64,000 nucleotides of DNA from Pedosphaera parvula Ellin514 (GTDB taxonomy: Bacteria; Verrucomicrobiota; Verrucomicrobiia; Limisphaerales; Pedosphaeraceae): contig NZ_ABOX02000026.1 in the NCBI RefSeq assembly GCF_000172555.1, forward strand, positions 25,412 through 89,411, given 5' to 3'. Shown in pieces: positions 18,846-28,182 of this stretch (position 1 is its first letter; the number at the start of each line of letters is the position of its first letter). The notes under the pieces are model-generated. The model saw only the letters and a list, made by a program, of their open reading frames with translations, was not told the origin of the DNA and did no database searches. The translations under genes and the position numbers were made by a program.

Positions 18846-19180
18846 GCTTTGAAATCTGGAGAAGGATACTTATCTCCGCTCACACATGGCAACTTCACCA
18901 CTACCGTCGTGGTATCTGTGAGCGGCACAAAGTCAGTGGCCTGCCCGGGTTCAATCTTGATAATCTCCCCCGCCCCAACCTCCTCCCCGCTCATCCGCAC
19001 CCGTCCCGAGACAATCAGCGTCAATTCAGTTGCCACTTTGTGATAATGAGCCCCTTCGGATTCACCGGCCTTGTAATGCTTTACCGCCACTTCCACGGCG
19101 TCGCTCTTCACAATGGTCGGGGAAAAATTTCCCACGAACCAACCTTTGGTGAATTCGTCCAGTTTGTAGCGCTTCAACAT
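18842..19180 (-). CDS. small cupin-fold protein
   Basis: A 112-residue single-domain cupin. The metal-binding motifs are visible: GESEGAHYHKVATELTLIVS (G-x-H-x-H-x-E type) and GEIIKIEPGQATDFVPLTDT (second half). Stand-alone cupins in sugar clusters act as isomerases, epimerases or sensors. The ATG-overlap with the downstream HAD gene argues for a shared pathway. Substrate cannot be inferred. Confidence 0.8.
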   Translation of the reverse strand: MLKRYKLDEFTKGWFVGNFSPTIVKSDAVEVAVKHYKAGESEGAHYHKVATELTLIVSGRVRMSGEEVGAGEIIKIEPGQATDFVPLTDTTTVVVKLPCVSGDKYPSPDFKA

Positions 19181-19243
19181 GATAATGCTCTGACAGTTGG
19201 AATCCGTTTATGTTTCAAGAAATGCTTTTGCTGCACCCAAAAT

Positions 19244-19918
19244 TCAGCCAAAGAAGTCTCTGGCATCCAATGCATAGTCTGTGCAGATCCCATCGATGTG
19301 CCAAGACTTAAAATCCTGCCAGCGACGCCTCATTGCCGCACGGTCAAACCCATGAATCTCCGGGGAAATTACGTAAAAAAGCCGGCCGGCCTCCTGCACT
19401 TTCTTCACTTCACTTTCGGTAAGCCAAAGTGAGTCAAACTCATCAGCCCAAACAACTTCTGCCGGTATCGACAGGCATTGCGCCAAACTTTCATTACGGT
19501 CACTCAGACGTGAGGCCATGCGAACCTGATTGCCACCGGGCAGCGAACGAATCTTTTTTTGGGAAGAACCCGGAGTCCTGGACTCCAAAAGCTCGAAATC
19601 AAAATAAAAACATTTCCGACCCAACCGCCCTGCCTTCATGAGTTCTATCAAGACCGGTTCGTAGCCCAGTTCCTTCACATTAATGGCCAGTTCCATTTCC
19701 GGATGCTGCTTAAATATATTTGTATAGGCGTCGAGGGCATTATCCGGAGTCCGGGGATGTGGATCATGGCTGATGTAAAACTCACCAGCAGCGTCCCGCC
19801 GCAAATCTGTTTCCAGACCGAATCCCAGTTCCAACGCCTTCGCACAGGCCGCCAGGGAATTTTCCACCACCGAACGCGGACCGGTCAGGTTTGCCCGATG
19901 GGCCATAATGGTAATCAT
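19244..19918 (-). CDS. glycerophosphodiester phosphodiesterase-like (PLC-like TIM barrel) protein
   Basis: A 224-residue protein with the GDPD-type catalytic layout: AHRANL at the start, the VVENSLAACAKALELG stretch (usual PENT...AF..A...G), LETDLRR for the metal-binding E-x-D, and ISHDPHP for the catalytic His-Asp pair. The second half is divergent and shorter than typical GDPD enzymes (240-260), so the substrate may be a glycan-linked phosphodiester rather than a lipid head group. It sits between a methyltransferase gene (69 bp upstream) and the cupin gene (64 bp downstream) in the glycan cluster. Confidence 0.72.
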   Translation of the reverse strand: MITIMAHRANLTGPRSVVENSLAACAKALELGFGLETDLRRDAAGEFYISHDPHPRTPDNALDAYTNIFKQHPEMELAINVKELGYEPVLIELMKAGRLGRKCFYFDFELLESRTPGSSQKKIRSLPGGNQVRMASRLSDRNESLAQCLSIPAEVVWADEFDSLWLTESEVKKVQEAGRLFYVISPEIHGFDRAAMRRRWQDFKSWHIDGICTDYALDARDFFG

Positions 19919-19986
19919 AAAGCTGCGCTATCAAGCGAGAATCGACCAAAAAAATGGCCGACTGGAAATCTTCGCAGGCATGGCGA

Positions 19987-20655
19987 TCAGGGTTTGCGGG
20001 CAATCACCAGAAACTGTTTGCCGAAAATGCTCCATGCCGGCCGCAACTTTAGATACGTCCGGAGGAAAACAAGCGGATACTCCGGACTATTAACCATCGT
20101 GTATGGAAGAAATCTTCCTTCGCAGCGATCGACCTGGAATCCACGAGTCGTGACAGCTTCTTTCAGAGACTCCTCGGTCAGCGCCAAATGGTGATCCCAA
20201 AATTCCCAATATTTGCCGGGCAAATACTTGATATTAGGGCCCATGGCGATCAGGCGGCCGCCCGGTGCCAGGCAACGTCGCGCTTCGTCAAGAGTCCTGC
20301 CCAGGGCAGCCTTATCCGGCAGATGCTCAAAAAAATTGCTCGTGAAAACCACGTTGAGCGAACCTTCCGGTAACTGCCACTTTTGGGAGCAGTCCTGTTC
20401 CAAAAAAGTTACCGACTTCTCCAAAAAACCCGGGGCGTTCGGGTTTAAGTCCATTGCATACCTTTTGCCGCACTGGACCTGATTGATGAATTCGCCATAA
20501 CCGCAACCCAGATCCAAAACCGTCTCCGTCGAACCGATATATTTTTGGAAAAAGTCCCCGAGCAGGATCGACCAGACACGTGAACGATACTGGCGCGTGC
20601 TTTCAAATCGCGTTTCGTAAATACGCTTTAAATCCTGGGGATCGTTGGCGCTCAT
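19987..20655 (-). CDS. class I SAM-dependent methyltransferase
   Basis: A 222-residue Methyltransf_11/25-type protein. SAM motif I is VLDLGCGYGEFINQV, followed by an acidic residue region (AMDLNPNAPGF), motif for post-I NVVFTSNFFEHLPDK, and ARRCLAPGGRLIAMGPNIK. Such genes in polysaccharide clusters methylate a sugar or a lipid carrier-linked intermediate. The start overlaps the upstream GT2 stop by 4 bp. Confidence 0.87.
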   Translation of the reverse strand: MSANDPQDLKRIYETRFESTRQYRSRVWSILLGDFFQKYIGSTETVLDLGCGYGEFINQVQCGKRYAMDLNPNAPGFLEKSVTFLEQDCSQKWQLPEGSLNVVFTSNFFEHLPDKAALGRTLDEARRCLAPGGRLIAMGPNIKYLPGKYWEFWDHHLALTEESLKEAVTTRGFQVDRCEGRFLPYTMVNSPEYPLVFLRTYLKLRPAWSIFGKQFLVIARKP

Positions 20656-21482
20656 TTCTTTTTGTAATCACCGCGGCTGAAATATTTCTCGAGCCATATG
20701 TAGAGACAAATAAACAAGTACCGACTCCCCATCTCCTTGATCTTGAGCTTTGCCTCACCGGTTCGCCGGTTGCGCCAGGTGATGGGAATAACGGTCCAGG
20801 TGTATCCGCGCACAATGGCTTTCAACGGCAGCTCCACCGTAAGGTTGAAATGAGGAGAGATTAGCGGCCGGCACCCCTCAATCACGGTTTTGCGATAACA
20901 TTTGAAGGCATTGGTCGTGTCATTGAGCTTGACCCGGAAAAGCACCTTCAAAAAGAAATTTGCCAGCCGATTCACAAACAACTTGAAGCGGGGATAATCA
21001 ATGACACCGCCACCTTTCATGAAACGGCTGCCAAACACACAGTCGTATCCCTCTTGCAACTTCTTCCAATACCGCACCACATCCCGGGAATCATCGGACT
21101 CATCCGCCATCATGATGGCCACTGCATCGCCCGTGGCCTGGTCCAGGCCATGGATGATTGCGCGGCCAAATCCATGCAATCCATTGTTTTGAACCGGCCG
21201 CAATTCGCGGATTTGTTTGGCGACCTCCGTCAAAATCTCCCACGTCCGGTCCTTGCTCCCGTCATCAACCACCACGATTTCATGGGGAATATTTTGCAGT
21301 TTGAGCTCCAGATGCAGATGCTCCACGGTCGAGGCGATGCAACCCTCTTCATCCCTTGCGGGGATTACCACGGAAAGCAACGAAAGCGGCTTGGCGGCGG
21401 ACTTTTGTTCGCCTGTTTTCAAGTCATTAACTCCGCCGGGACTTGCCCCTGCTTTTTCAATTGGTTGTGCTTGCAACATCAT
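20652..21482 (-). CDS. family 2 glycosyltransferase (dolichol-phosphate mannosyltransferase-like)
   Basis: A 276-residue GT-A fold transferase. Nucleotide-sugar binding starts at LSVVIPARDEEGCIASTVEH, a metal-binding Asp triad lies in MMADESDDSRDV and HEIVVVDDGSKDRTW precedes it. No multi-span membrane domain is present; a short amphipathic tail (RYLFICLYIWLEKYF) may touch the membrane. It would charge a polyprenyl phosphate with a sugar for use by a GT39-type enzyme, such as the one encoded at the start of this cluster. Overlaps both neighbours by 4 bp. Confidence 0.85.
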   Translation of the reverse strand: MMLQAQPIEKAGASPGGVNDLKTGEQKSAAKPLSLLSVVIPARDEEGCIASTVEHLHLELKLQNIPHEIVVVDDGSKDRTWEILTEVAKQIRELRPVQNNGLHGFGRAIIHGLDQATGDAVAIMMADESDDSRDVVRYWKKLQEGYDCVFGSRFMKGGGVIDYPRFKLFVNRLANFFLKVLFRVKLNDTTNAFKCYRKTVIEGCRPLISPHFNLTVELPLKAIVRGYTWTVIPITWRNRRTGEAKLKIKEMGSRYLFICLYIWLEKYFSRGDYKKK

Positions 21483-22549
21483 GGTGCAGATAATTCCAGC
21501 CAGTCAGGGTGTGCTTCAGCGTGACGCGCGATCTCATCAAGAATGGCTTCGAGCTTTGTCTCCGGCTCCCAGTTCCAGGCTTTGCCGGCCAGGGTCGAAT
21601 CCAACACCATCCAGGGAATATCGAAAGCCCGATTGCGTCCATCGCTCTCGACGGTATGCGGACCAAATCGCGCCGCACACCAATCGCTCAACTGCGCCAA
21701 TGAAGTGGCACTCGCCTCGCCGCCACTGACGTTGGCGATGCGCGGTTTGCCAGCACCCTTCCCGGCTTCCATTTGCTTTAATACCAGTGAAACAATATCC
21801 CGCGGGTGAAGGCAATCGCGAACTTGAGCTCCCTGGCCATTAAATCCGATATATTTCATCGGCTTCCGGCGCAGCCAGGAATTAATCCAGAAACTAAAAA
21901 TGCCCTGGTCTGCCCGGCCAAACTGGCCTGCCCCGGCCAATACTCCGCAACGATTGATCCAAACTGGAAAGCCGAATGTCTCGCCATACTCCAGGGCCAG
22001 ATGTTCCGATGCCAGCTTGGTGCTGCCATAGAGCGATACCGGGGGAGTGGTCGAAAAAGTCTCGGCCACACCCTTTCGGGAAAGCCCAGGTGGCAGGATG
22101 GCCCCGGGGTCGGGCACATAAGCCTTTTTCACTTCCATCACCTTCATTTCCGCCAACGGTGCAATGGAATAAACGCGGCTGGTGCTCAACAGCGTGAATC
22201 CAGCTTTTCTTGCCTTGCAGTACTCCAGAAGATTGATGGTACCAACCAGATTATGTTCCACCAATTGGCGGCTGCTCACCTGCCCATCCACACCGGCGAG
22301 GACGCTGGGATTGGCCGCGGCATCGATAACCCAGTCAGCCGGTGGCAGCACTTCCAAATCCGTGGCGCTCCGCACATCGGCGTGCAGGACGCGCACCCCC
22401 ATTCGCTTTAGGTTCACCCGGTTGAGCTCACTTCCAGGCCGAATGAAATTATCGAAGCCGAGCACTTCGATGCTGCTGAAATTCTCACGCAGATGAGCAG
22501 CGATGGTGCTGCCCACAAACCCGCAAATTCCACTAATAATCAGCCTCAT
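21479..22549 (-). CDS. NAD-dependent sugar epimerase/dehydratase
   Basis: A 356-residue short-chain dehydrogenase of the extended type. The Rossmann motif is ISGICGFVGSTIAAHL (GxxGxxG), the catalytic Tyr-Lys pair is in SLYGSTKLASEHL, and the NAD-binding DAAANPSVLAG and the CGVLAGAGQFGR substrate loop follow the UDP/CDP-sugar epimerase pattern. The next gene upstream, 51 bp away, is another epimerase of the same superfamily, so a two-step conversion of one nucleotide sugar is likely. Overlaps the downstream GT2 gene by 4 bp. Confidence 0.87.
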   Translation of the reverse strand: MRLIISGICGFVGSTIAAHLRENFSSIEVLGFDNFIRPGSELNRVNLKRMGVRVLHADVRSATDLEVLPPADWVIDAAANPSVLAGVDGQVSSRQLVEHNLVGTINLLEYCKARKAGFTLLSTSRVYSIAPLAEMKVMEVKKAYVPDPGAILPPGLSRKGVAETFSTTPPVSLYGSTKLASEHLALEYGETFGFPVWINRCGVLAGAGQFGRADQGIFSFWINSWLRRKPMKYIGFNGQGAQVRDCLHPRDIVSLVLKQMEAGKGAGKPRIANVSGGEASATSLAQLSDWCAARFGPHTVESDGRNRAFDIPWMVLDSTLAGKAWNWEPETKLEAILDEIARHAEAHPDWLELSAP

Positions 22550-22600
22550 TCAGTTTTGTGTTTCGGCGCGTAAATGGCGGCGATCAAAGGCTTACATTGG

Positions 22601-23656
22601 TTATTGCTCGACACAAGCCGCATGGATTTCCTTCAAGATGCCCATTAAGTCGTAGCGATATTTCCATTGCGGATAGTGTGTTTGGAATTTCCGGACGTCG
22701 CTAATCCACCAGATATGGTCGCCGATGCGATTGTCCTCGACATATTTCCAGTCCAATTTACGTCCGCTTATCTGCTGGCAAAGATCGATTGCTTCCAACA
22801 TCGAACAATTGGAATGGCGGCTGCCGCCCATGTTGTAAACCTCTCCCGAGCGCGGCGCCAAAACGAATTGCCAGAAAGCCTCCACGAGATCGTGACTATG
22901 AATGTTGTCCCGCACCTGTTTCCCTTCATAACCGAAAACGCGGTAAGGTTTGCCGGTGACCGTGCACTTCATGAGGTAGGCTAAAAATCCATGTAATTCA
23001 GTTCCAGCATGACCCGGGCCGGTCAGGCAGCCACCACGGAAACAAACGGTGCGCATTCCAAAATAACGACCATACTCCTGCACGAGGACATCCGCCGCCA
23101 CCTTGCTCGCGCCAAACAATGAATGCTTCGTCTGGTCAATCGACATGGTTTCATCGATTCCCTCTTTATAAGCATGCGACAAATCGATTTCCCAGCGTTT
23201 CTCCTGCTTCACCAGTGGCAAGCGATTGGGTGTATCTCCGTAAACCTTGTTGGTGCTCGTGAAAACGAAAGCCGACTCCGGACAAAACTGCCGGGTCGCT
23301 TCCAGCAGGTTCAGCGTTCCCACCGCATTAACTCCAAAATCAGTGTGCGGTTCGCGGGCCGCCCAATCGTGGGAAGGCTGAGCCGCTGTGTGCACCACGG
23401 CCTTGATTTCACCGCCGTACTGTTTAAAAATTTTTTCAATCGCCCCAGCGTCACGAATATCGGCATCATAATGCCGATAGTTCTTCAGATTTTTTTCCAA
23501 AGCCTGGCGGCTGGCGCTGGTGGAGGCTTCAGCTCCAAAAAAACGGGCGCGCATATCATTGTCGATGCCCACAATATGGAAATTCTCCTTGTGGAATCGC
23601 CGGCACGTTTCGGAACCGATCAATCCGGCGGCTCCTGTAACTACGATGACGCTCAT
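22601..23656 (-). CDS. NAD-dependent epimerase, CDP-paratose 2-epimerase-like
   Basis: A 351-residue extended SDR. Rossmann motif [17 protein letters not shown], then [35 protein letters not shown], and [20 protein letters not shown], in which the usual catalytic Tyr of YxxxK is Phe; this F variant is characteristic of the CDP-paratose/tyvelose epimerase branch. [20 protein letters not shown] is also typical of that branch. It would make a rare dideoxy- or branched sugar for a surface glycan. The neighbouring epimerase gene may supply or use its product. Confidence 0.86.
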   Translation of the reverse strand: MSVIVVTGAAGLIGSETCRRFHKENFHIVGIDNDMRARFFGAEASTSASRQALEKNLKNYRHYDADIRDAGAIEKIFKQYGGEIKAVVHTAAQPSHDWAAREPHTDFGVNAVGTLNLLEATRQFCPESAFVFTSTNKVYGDTPNRLPLVKQEKRWEIDLSHAYKEGIDETMSIDQTKHSLFGASKVAADVLVQEYGRYFGMRTVCFRGGCLTGPGHAGTELHGFLAYLMKCTVTGKPYRVFGYEGKQVRDNIHSHDLVEAFWQFVLAPRSGEVYNMGGSRHSNCSMLEAIDLCQQISGRKLDWKYVEDNRIGDHIWWISDVRKFQTHYPQWKYRYDLMGILKEIHAACVEQ

Positions 23657-23772
23657 GCTACCTGAATACCAGCCGTCCGCAAGCGAGGCAATAACAAAAC
23701 CCGCGATTGGGCCCGCTCATGATCTGAGTTGAAAGAACCCGCATTCCACACACGCGCCGCTCCCCCAGTGGT

Positions 23773-24984
23773 TTACGTTGCTTCAGGCGGTGCTGGCGGT
23801 TTGCGGGAGGTGGTCTTCAAGCCGAGCACGCTCATGAAAAAGCTCGATGAGATGGTCTGGACGCTGATTACCAGGAGGGTGGCAGCCGGGATCAATCGGC
23901 GCAGGTTTTGGGAGTAATCCAGCGAACCATATCCCGCCTGTTTCCAAACCCACAGCGCACGGACGAGCATACCAAGTCCCAGCAGCAAAATTATCAACCC
24001 GGCAACGATCCCTTTTTCCAGGGTGAAAATCCTGAATATTCGCGAAAACTTTGGATCGTCCGGCAACAACCCTTCTGCAATTGCAAAAACCTTCGTAAAA
24101 AAAGCGAGGGCCACAAACTGCACCCCGATGATCATCCACATGCAGGCGACCATGAGCGTTCCCACATCAAAATTCACCGACCCAATTTTGAAGGGAACCC
24201 AATAGGTCAGATTGGCCAGGATAAAACCCGTCAGGCATAAAAGCAGACCGGGAACCAGAAACAGCCAGCGTGGTGAATAAATCAACATGAACCGCAGATG
24301 CCGCCAACCGTCCCGCCACGGCTTGAGATGCGGTGGACGCGAACGTCCGTCCTTATGCAAAGTGATCGGCGTTTCCGAGATCCGCATCGATTTCAAAGTC
24401 GCGACAATAACCATTTCGGAAGCGAACTCCATGCCGGTAGTCTTCAAGTCCATCCGGTCGTAGGCCTCCTTGGAAAACGCCCGCAGGCCACAGTGAAAAT
24501 CCTGTGCCGGGCTCCGGAAAAAGAGTTGCCCCAGAAATGAAAGGCTGGGATTGCCCAGCCACCGGTTTTTCCAGGGCATCGCCCCGGGCATGATCGTGCC
24601 GCCGCCTTTGGGCAGCCGGCATCCCATCACCAGATCATCCCCTCCGCGCAATTTTTCCACGAAACCATTGATGTCGGAAAAATCATAGCTGTCGTCGGAA
24701 TCTCCCATGATGATCCACTTGCCCAGGGCTGCTTCAATGCCATAACGCAACGCATTGCCATAACCTTTGGGCTTCACATGCACCACGCGGGCGCCGAGCT
24801 TTTCGGCAATTTCGATGGACCCGTCCTTGCTGCCGTTGTCAGCAATCAAAATTTCTCCCTTTACCCCTGCCCGCTCAATACCCACTTTTGCTTTCTTGAT
24901 ACAGGCAGCCAGGGTTTCAGCCTCGTTCAAGCAGGGCATCAAAATGGTCAGCTCAAATTGCGGTGGCATGGTTTGTTCTTTCAA
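23773..24984 (-). CDS. membrane-associated family 2 glycosyltransferase
   Basis: A 403-residue protein. Residues ~10-235 are a GT2 domain (LTILMPCLNEAETLAACIKK, LIADNGSKDGSIEIAEK, MGDSDDSYDFSDI with the metal-binding DxD, and QDFHCGLRAFSKEAYDRMDL). The C-terminal third has four membrane segments (LFLVPGLLLCLTGFILANLT, MVACMWMIIGVQFVALAFFT, IVAGLIILLLGLGMLVRALW, AATLLVISVQTISSSFFMSV). This is the polyprenyl-phosphate-sugar synthase type with a C-terminal membrane domain. It lies 19 bp after the GT39-like gene stop, so the two are likely functional partners. Confidence 0.87.
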   Translation of the reverse strand: MKEQTMPPQFELTILMPCLNEAETLAACIKKAKVGIERAGVKGEILIADNGSKDGSIEIAEKLGARVVHVKPKGYGNALRYGIEAALGKWIIMGDSDDSYDFSDINGFVEKLRGGDDLVMGCRLPKGGGTIMPGAMPWKNRWLGNPSLSFLGQLFFRSPAQDFHCGLRAFSKEAYDRMDLKTTGMEFASEMVIVATLKSMRISETPITLHKDGRSRPPHLKPWRDGWRHLRFMLIYSPRWLFLVPGLLLCLTGFILANLTYWVPFKIGSVNFDVGTLMVACMWMIIGVQFVALAFFTKVFAIAEGLLPDDPKFSRIFRIFTLEKGIVAGLIILLLGLGMLVRALWVWKQAGYGSLDYSQNLRRLIPAATLLVISVQTISSSFFMSVLGLKTTSRKPPAPPEAT

Positions 24985-25003
24985 TTCCGGGTGGCGGATC
25001 GCT

Positions 25004-26929
25004 TCAATTTTTTTTCGTTTCTACAGATTTCAATTTTACAAGCCGCCATTCTGATTCTCCCCGGCTCGCGCGAAGATTGAGCCGGATCACCTGCACAACT
25101 TCCGCGTTTATCCGCCCCAGCCATTCTTCAAAGGGCTCTGTATAATGGAGCGAAAACTGTTCCGAACTTACCAGCACATATTTTATGCCGCGGTCGCGCA
25201 GGTCTTCCGCGGTATCCTTCTGCAAAACATGCTTGATGCGCCGGCTACCGAACGGCTTCCACAATGAGGTCTCCGGGTCATCGAAAGAAATTAAGCCGAG
25301 CACCGTGGCCTCGGGCGGCAGTTTCTCGAGGATCGGCGCAAAACCATTCGCCCGCTCTCCATACACCGTGTAAACGGATTGAGCCCGCTGCAGCAATGGA
25401 TTTTGCCGGTTCGGGGCCATTGCCAACACATGTCGTGCAGGCCAAAGGGGTCTTGCGGGAGAAATAATCAGCAGCATTCCAGCCGCGATGAAGAGCAGCA
25501 GTGCGAATCGTCTCCACCAAACATTCCGCACCAACCCTTCATTCCCGCGGCCCACCAGAAAAACTGGAATCAGCAAACCGTAGTAGGGTGTCAGCAACCT
25601 GGCCGCTGTGGTCAATCCAGACTTGGCCATAAATGCCAATAGGGAAATGAAAGGTGACATCAGCACCGCGGTCCGATAACCCTTTCCAACGGGTTGAGTT
25701 TGCAGATTTGAACCTGCAGCCTTGGAACGTCTCAGGGACGCGATCACGCCGGCCACCAATAACACGGATATTCCCAGACCAAGTCCGGCATCCTCCTCGA
25801 TTTGCATTTCACCCAGTGCCAGATGCGCTCCCCCCGGTTCAAAATTCGTTTCCAAAACCTGGAGTGACGAAGGCGGTATTACTTTCATCATCATCCGGTT
25901 CCAGGCCTTGGCCATGGGGAAGACCGGTGGAACCACGTTCTGCAGACCAATCAACAGGATGTTGTGTCGGATGAAAAACAACGGCGATTGCTTGTTCGTT
26001 TGCCAGTTTTCCGTCGCCAGGCCCGTCCAATCGCCACAATATTTGTAGTTAAGCGCCGCCATCGGGAGAAAGGAGGCTCCAACCGCAACCATCCCTACCG
26101 CGATGGATGGGACAAATTTTTTGAACAGTAAAGGAACAGTTGGCAGGATTACGATGGCCCAAGGCAACAACAACGGGAGATTGCTGGTCTTTCCACTGCT
26201 CAACAACGCCGCCGCCAGGCAGGAATACCAGACATCGCTGACCCGGGAGGAAACGCGCGCGCGCAATGCGAAATCGACCGCTGCCAATCCAACCACGGCG
26301 CCAAACAGGTCGTTGCCAATGCTTCCCGCTTGCAGAAGAAAACAATAGGCGGTGGGCAACAGCCACATCCAATGCCACGCCACCCGCCGTCGCACTCCCA
26401 ACCGGGTGAAAACACTGTAAATTAAACCGGGCAGCAAAAGGTAGCTGATGATGTTGATGAGGAAGAGCAACCGGTCACTTTTAGTGAGAGCGATGATGGG
26501 TACGGAAACCCATTCGAAGCCCACTGACCGGGAGTTCAACCGGTGAAACTCCGTATGAATCCAATGCCACTGCCCTTCGGCAAGCCAGTTCAAGATGCGC
26601 GGCACACGGTAGGACAAGGCATCGTAGTTGGTCGGCGGATAAATGAGTCCTCCCAGAAAAGCCATCGCCGCAAGCACGAGGAAAGCCCGGGGAAAGGAGC
26701 GACGAAACCGGGCTTTGAAGGTTGAAACCCACGAACCAGATGGCTCACCCGCCTTGGCTTGCCTCCACCACACGAACCCCAAGGCAGCTCCCACCAGCAG
26801 GATAACCGCATAGCCAACCGCATTCAGTTGGTGAAGGGCGGAAAGGATCCAACCGGCACAATTCAGGTAGGCACAAAGGATTATCCAAAATGCGATACCA
26901 AGCGGGGTTCTCGTTCGGTTCTTCAACAT
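25004..26929 (-). CDS. polytopic GT39-like glycosyltransferase
   Basis: About 641 residues from the ATG at 26929, which gives a proper MLKNRTRTPLGIAFWIILCA membrane start; an upstream Met at 26986 adds a soluble Cys/Arg tail and is less likely. There are about a dozen hydrophobic segments, and the first periplasmic loop holds PPTNYDALSYRVPRILNWLA, the acidic loop typical of PMT/ArnT-like lipid-linked sugar transferases. A C-terminal soluble domain of ~130 residues (GLISFDDPETSLWKPFGSRR) is present. The enzyme would use a polyprenyl-phosphate sugar made by the GT2 proteins downstream. First gene of the leftward glycan cluster. Confidence 0.83.
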   Translation of the reverse strand: MLKNRTRTPLGIAFWIILCAYLNCAGWILSALHQLNAVGYAVILLVGAALGFVWWRQAKAGEPSGSWVSTFKARFRRSFPRAFLVLAAMAFLGGLIYPPTNYDALSYRVPRILNWLAEGQWHWIHTEFHRLNSRSVGFEWVSVPIIALTKSDRLLFLINIISYLLLPGLIYSVFTRLGVRRRVAWHWMWLLPTAYCFLLQAGSIGNDLFGAVVGLAAVDFALRARVSSRVSDVWYSCLAAALLSSGKTSNLPLLLPWAIVILPTVPLLFKKFVPSIAVGMVAVGASFLPMAALNYKYCGDWTGLATENWQTNKQSPLFFIRHNILLIGLQNVVPPVFPMAKAWNRMMMKVIPPSSLQVLETNFEPGGAHLALGEMQIEEDAGLGLGISVLLVAGVIASLRRSKAAGSNLQTQPVGKGYRTAVLMSPFISLLAFMAKSGLTTAARLLTPYYGLLIPVFLVGRGNEGLVRNVWWRRFALLLFIAAGMLLIISPARPLWPARHVLAMAPNRQNPLLQRAQSVYTVYGERANGFAPILEKLPPEATVLGLISFDDPETSLWKPFGSRRIKHVLQKDTAEDLRDRGIKYVLVSSEQFSLHYTEPFEEWLGRINAEVVQVIRLNLRASRGESEWRLVKLKSVETKKN

Positions 26930-27134
26930 TAAATCACAAACATCTGTAAGGTCACGGCGACAGGAACTCGCATGGCGTACACCCAATAATTATTTTACCG
27001 GCACCAATACGGGACAACCTATTTAGCCTATCAATCGCGTTCGGACTGGGTCAATGAGAAAGCCTTCCGACTGAGGTGGCATACGTGCCCGCACTTCCCG
27101 CTTTCTTTTTGGCCAAGGCATCTTATTTTAAGGC

Positions 27135-27620
27135 ATGCCTTCGTTTGATATTGTTTCAGAAGTGAACTCGATGGAAATCGAGAACGCCGTTAACCAGGCC
27201 AAAAAGGAATTGGCCACCCGCTTTGATTTCAAGGGGAGCAACGCCGAGATCGTCCTCGAGAAAAATGAGATCAAACTGAGCGCCGAGGATAATTTCAAAG
27301 TAAAGACGCTCGTTGAAATGGTTCTTGGCAAACTTGCAAAACGTCAGATCAGCCTGAAGAACGTGGACAAGGGCGAACCCGACATCTCACCCTTGGGACA
27401 TGCCCGCCAGGTTATTAAAATCAAACAGGGACTCGAAACTGCGATCGCCAAACAGGTCACCACTTTCATCCGTGATTCCAAACTGAAGGTAACCACCCAG
27501 ATTCAGGGAAACGAAGTCCGGGTTTCCGGCAAAAGCCGGGATGACCTGCAATCTGTTATCGCCGCCGTGCAAGGTCACGACTTCCCCGTCTCCCTACAAT
27601 TCCAAAACTTCCGGGATTGA
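27135..27620 (+). CDS. yajQ: YajQ-family nucleotide-binding protein
   Basis: A full-length 161-residue YajQ/DUF520 protein: MPSFDIVSEVNSMEIENAVN at the start, ATRFDFKGSNAEI, KRQISLKNVDKGEPDISPLG in the middle, and VRVSGKSRDDLQSVIAAVQG near the end with final LQFQNFRD. The family binds nucleotides, and some members bind cyclic di-GMP and act as effectors. It is divergent to the glycan cluster and stands alone. Confidence 0.96.
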   Translation: MPSFDIVSEVNSMEIENAVNQAKKELATRFDFKGSNAEIVLEKNEIKLSAEDNFKVKTLVEMVLGKLAKRQISLKNVDKGEPDISPLGHARQVIKIKQGLETAIAKQVTTFIRDSKLKVTTQIQGNEVRVSGKSRDDLQSVIAAVQGHDFPVSLQFQNFRD

Positions 27621-27966
27621 TCCGAGCCTGCTGCCAGCATTATCTGCACAGTCGGAAAATGCATCGACCCTGCCGATTCGCTTGATGCCTCCATGATAAT
27701 AGAACCCACGATGGCATTCGCGCAGCAGAGCCGATTCAACCAGAACATGGCAGACGTTATCTCCTTCTCCCTTTGAAATGGGAGAAGGCCGGGATGAGGG
27801 AAGATGCGCTCGGGCTCTTCGTCGACTCGGGGACCTCCCGCACCTCCAACCGGGGTTGCTCCCCAGTCGCAGATCGCCTTGAACTGCCTACTCGACGCTG
27901 GTCCAGCCAACCAAGTGATCAGGCACTGATTATGCTCCCTCATCACATCGAAATCTAAGATTTATT
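27621..27966. other. 346-bp gap with a hairpin
   Basis: A perfect 9-bp inverted repeat with an 8-base loop lies at 27763-27788 (CCTTCTCCC / GGGAGAAGG), followed by no T-run. A minus-strand open frame across this gap has low-complexity, repeat-like composition and is not taken as a gene. The hairpin may stabilise the yajQ mRNA end. Confidence 0.5.
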
Positions 27967-28182
27967 ATGCAAGCCGAAGCATTGATTAAATTGATCGAAG
28001 AAATGATCGAAATTAAAGTCCGGCAGCAGGCCGGAGCCAACGCTGCCATCAACTCCAAACTCCCCCCTGAATTAGCCCAGCTGATAGCCCGGACCAAAGT
28101 GGCCGATCGCGACCGAATCCTCCGTGTACGGAGCGAATTGCTGCAACTTTTGGGAAACGGAACCGGTGGGTTCGCTTCTTAA
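27967..28182 (+). CDS. small helical protein of unknown function
   Basis: A 71-residue acidic/basic helical protein (MQAEALIKLIEEMIEIKVRQ ... LARTKVADRDRILRVRSELL in approximate form). Codon positions look coding, there are no Cys or membrane segments, and the start ATG is preceded by an A-rich leader. No family recognised; the Leu/Ile heptads suggest a dimerising helix. It could be a regulator or a phage-like small protein, but nothing specific supports either. Confidence 0.55.
   Translation: MQAEALIKLIEEMIEIKVRQQAGANAAINSKLPPELAQLIARTKVADRDRILRVRSELLQLLGNGTGGFAS

Noticed and set aside
27575..27946. 123-residue minus-strand frame after yajQ
   Set aside because: Partly antisense to yajQ and otherwise composed of repeat-like sequence; no domain and no start context.
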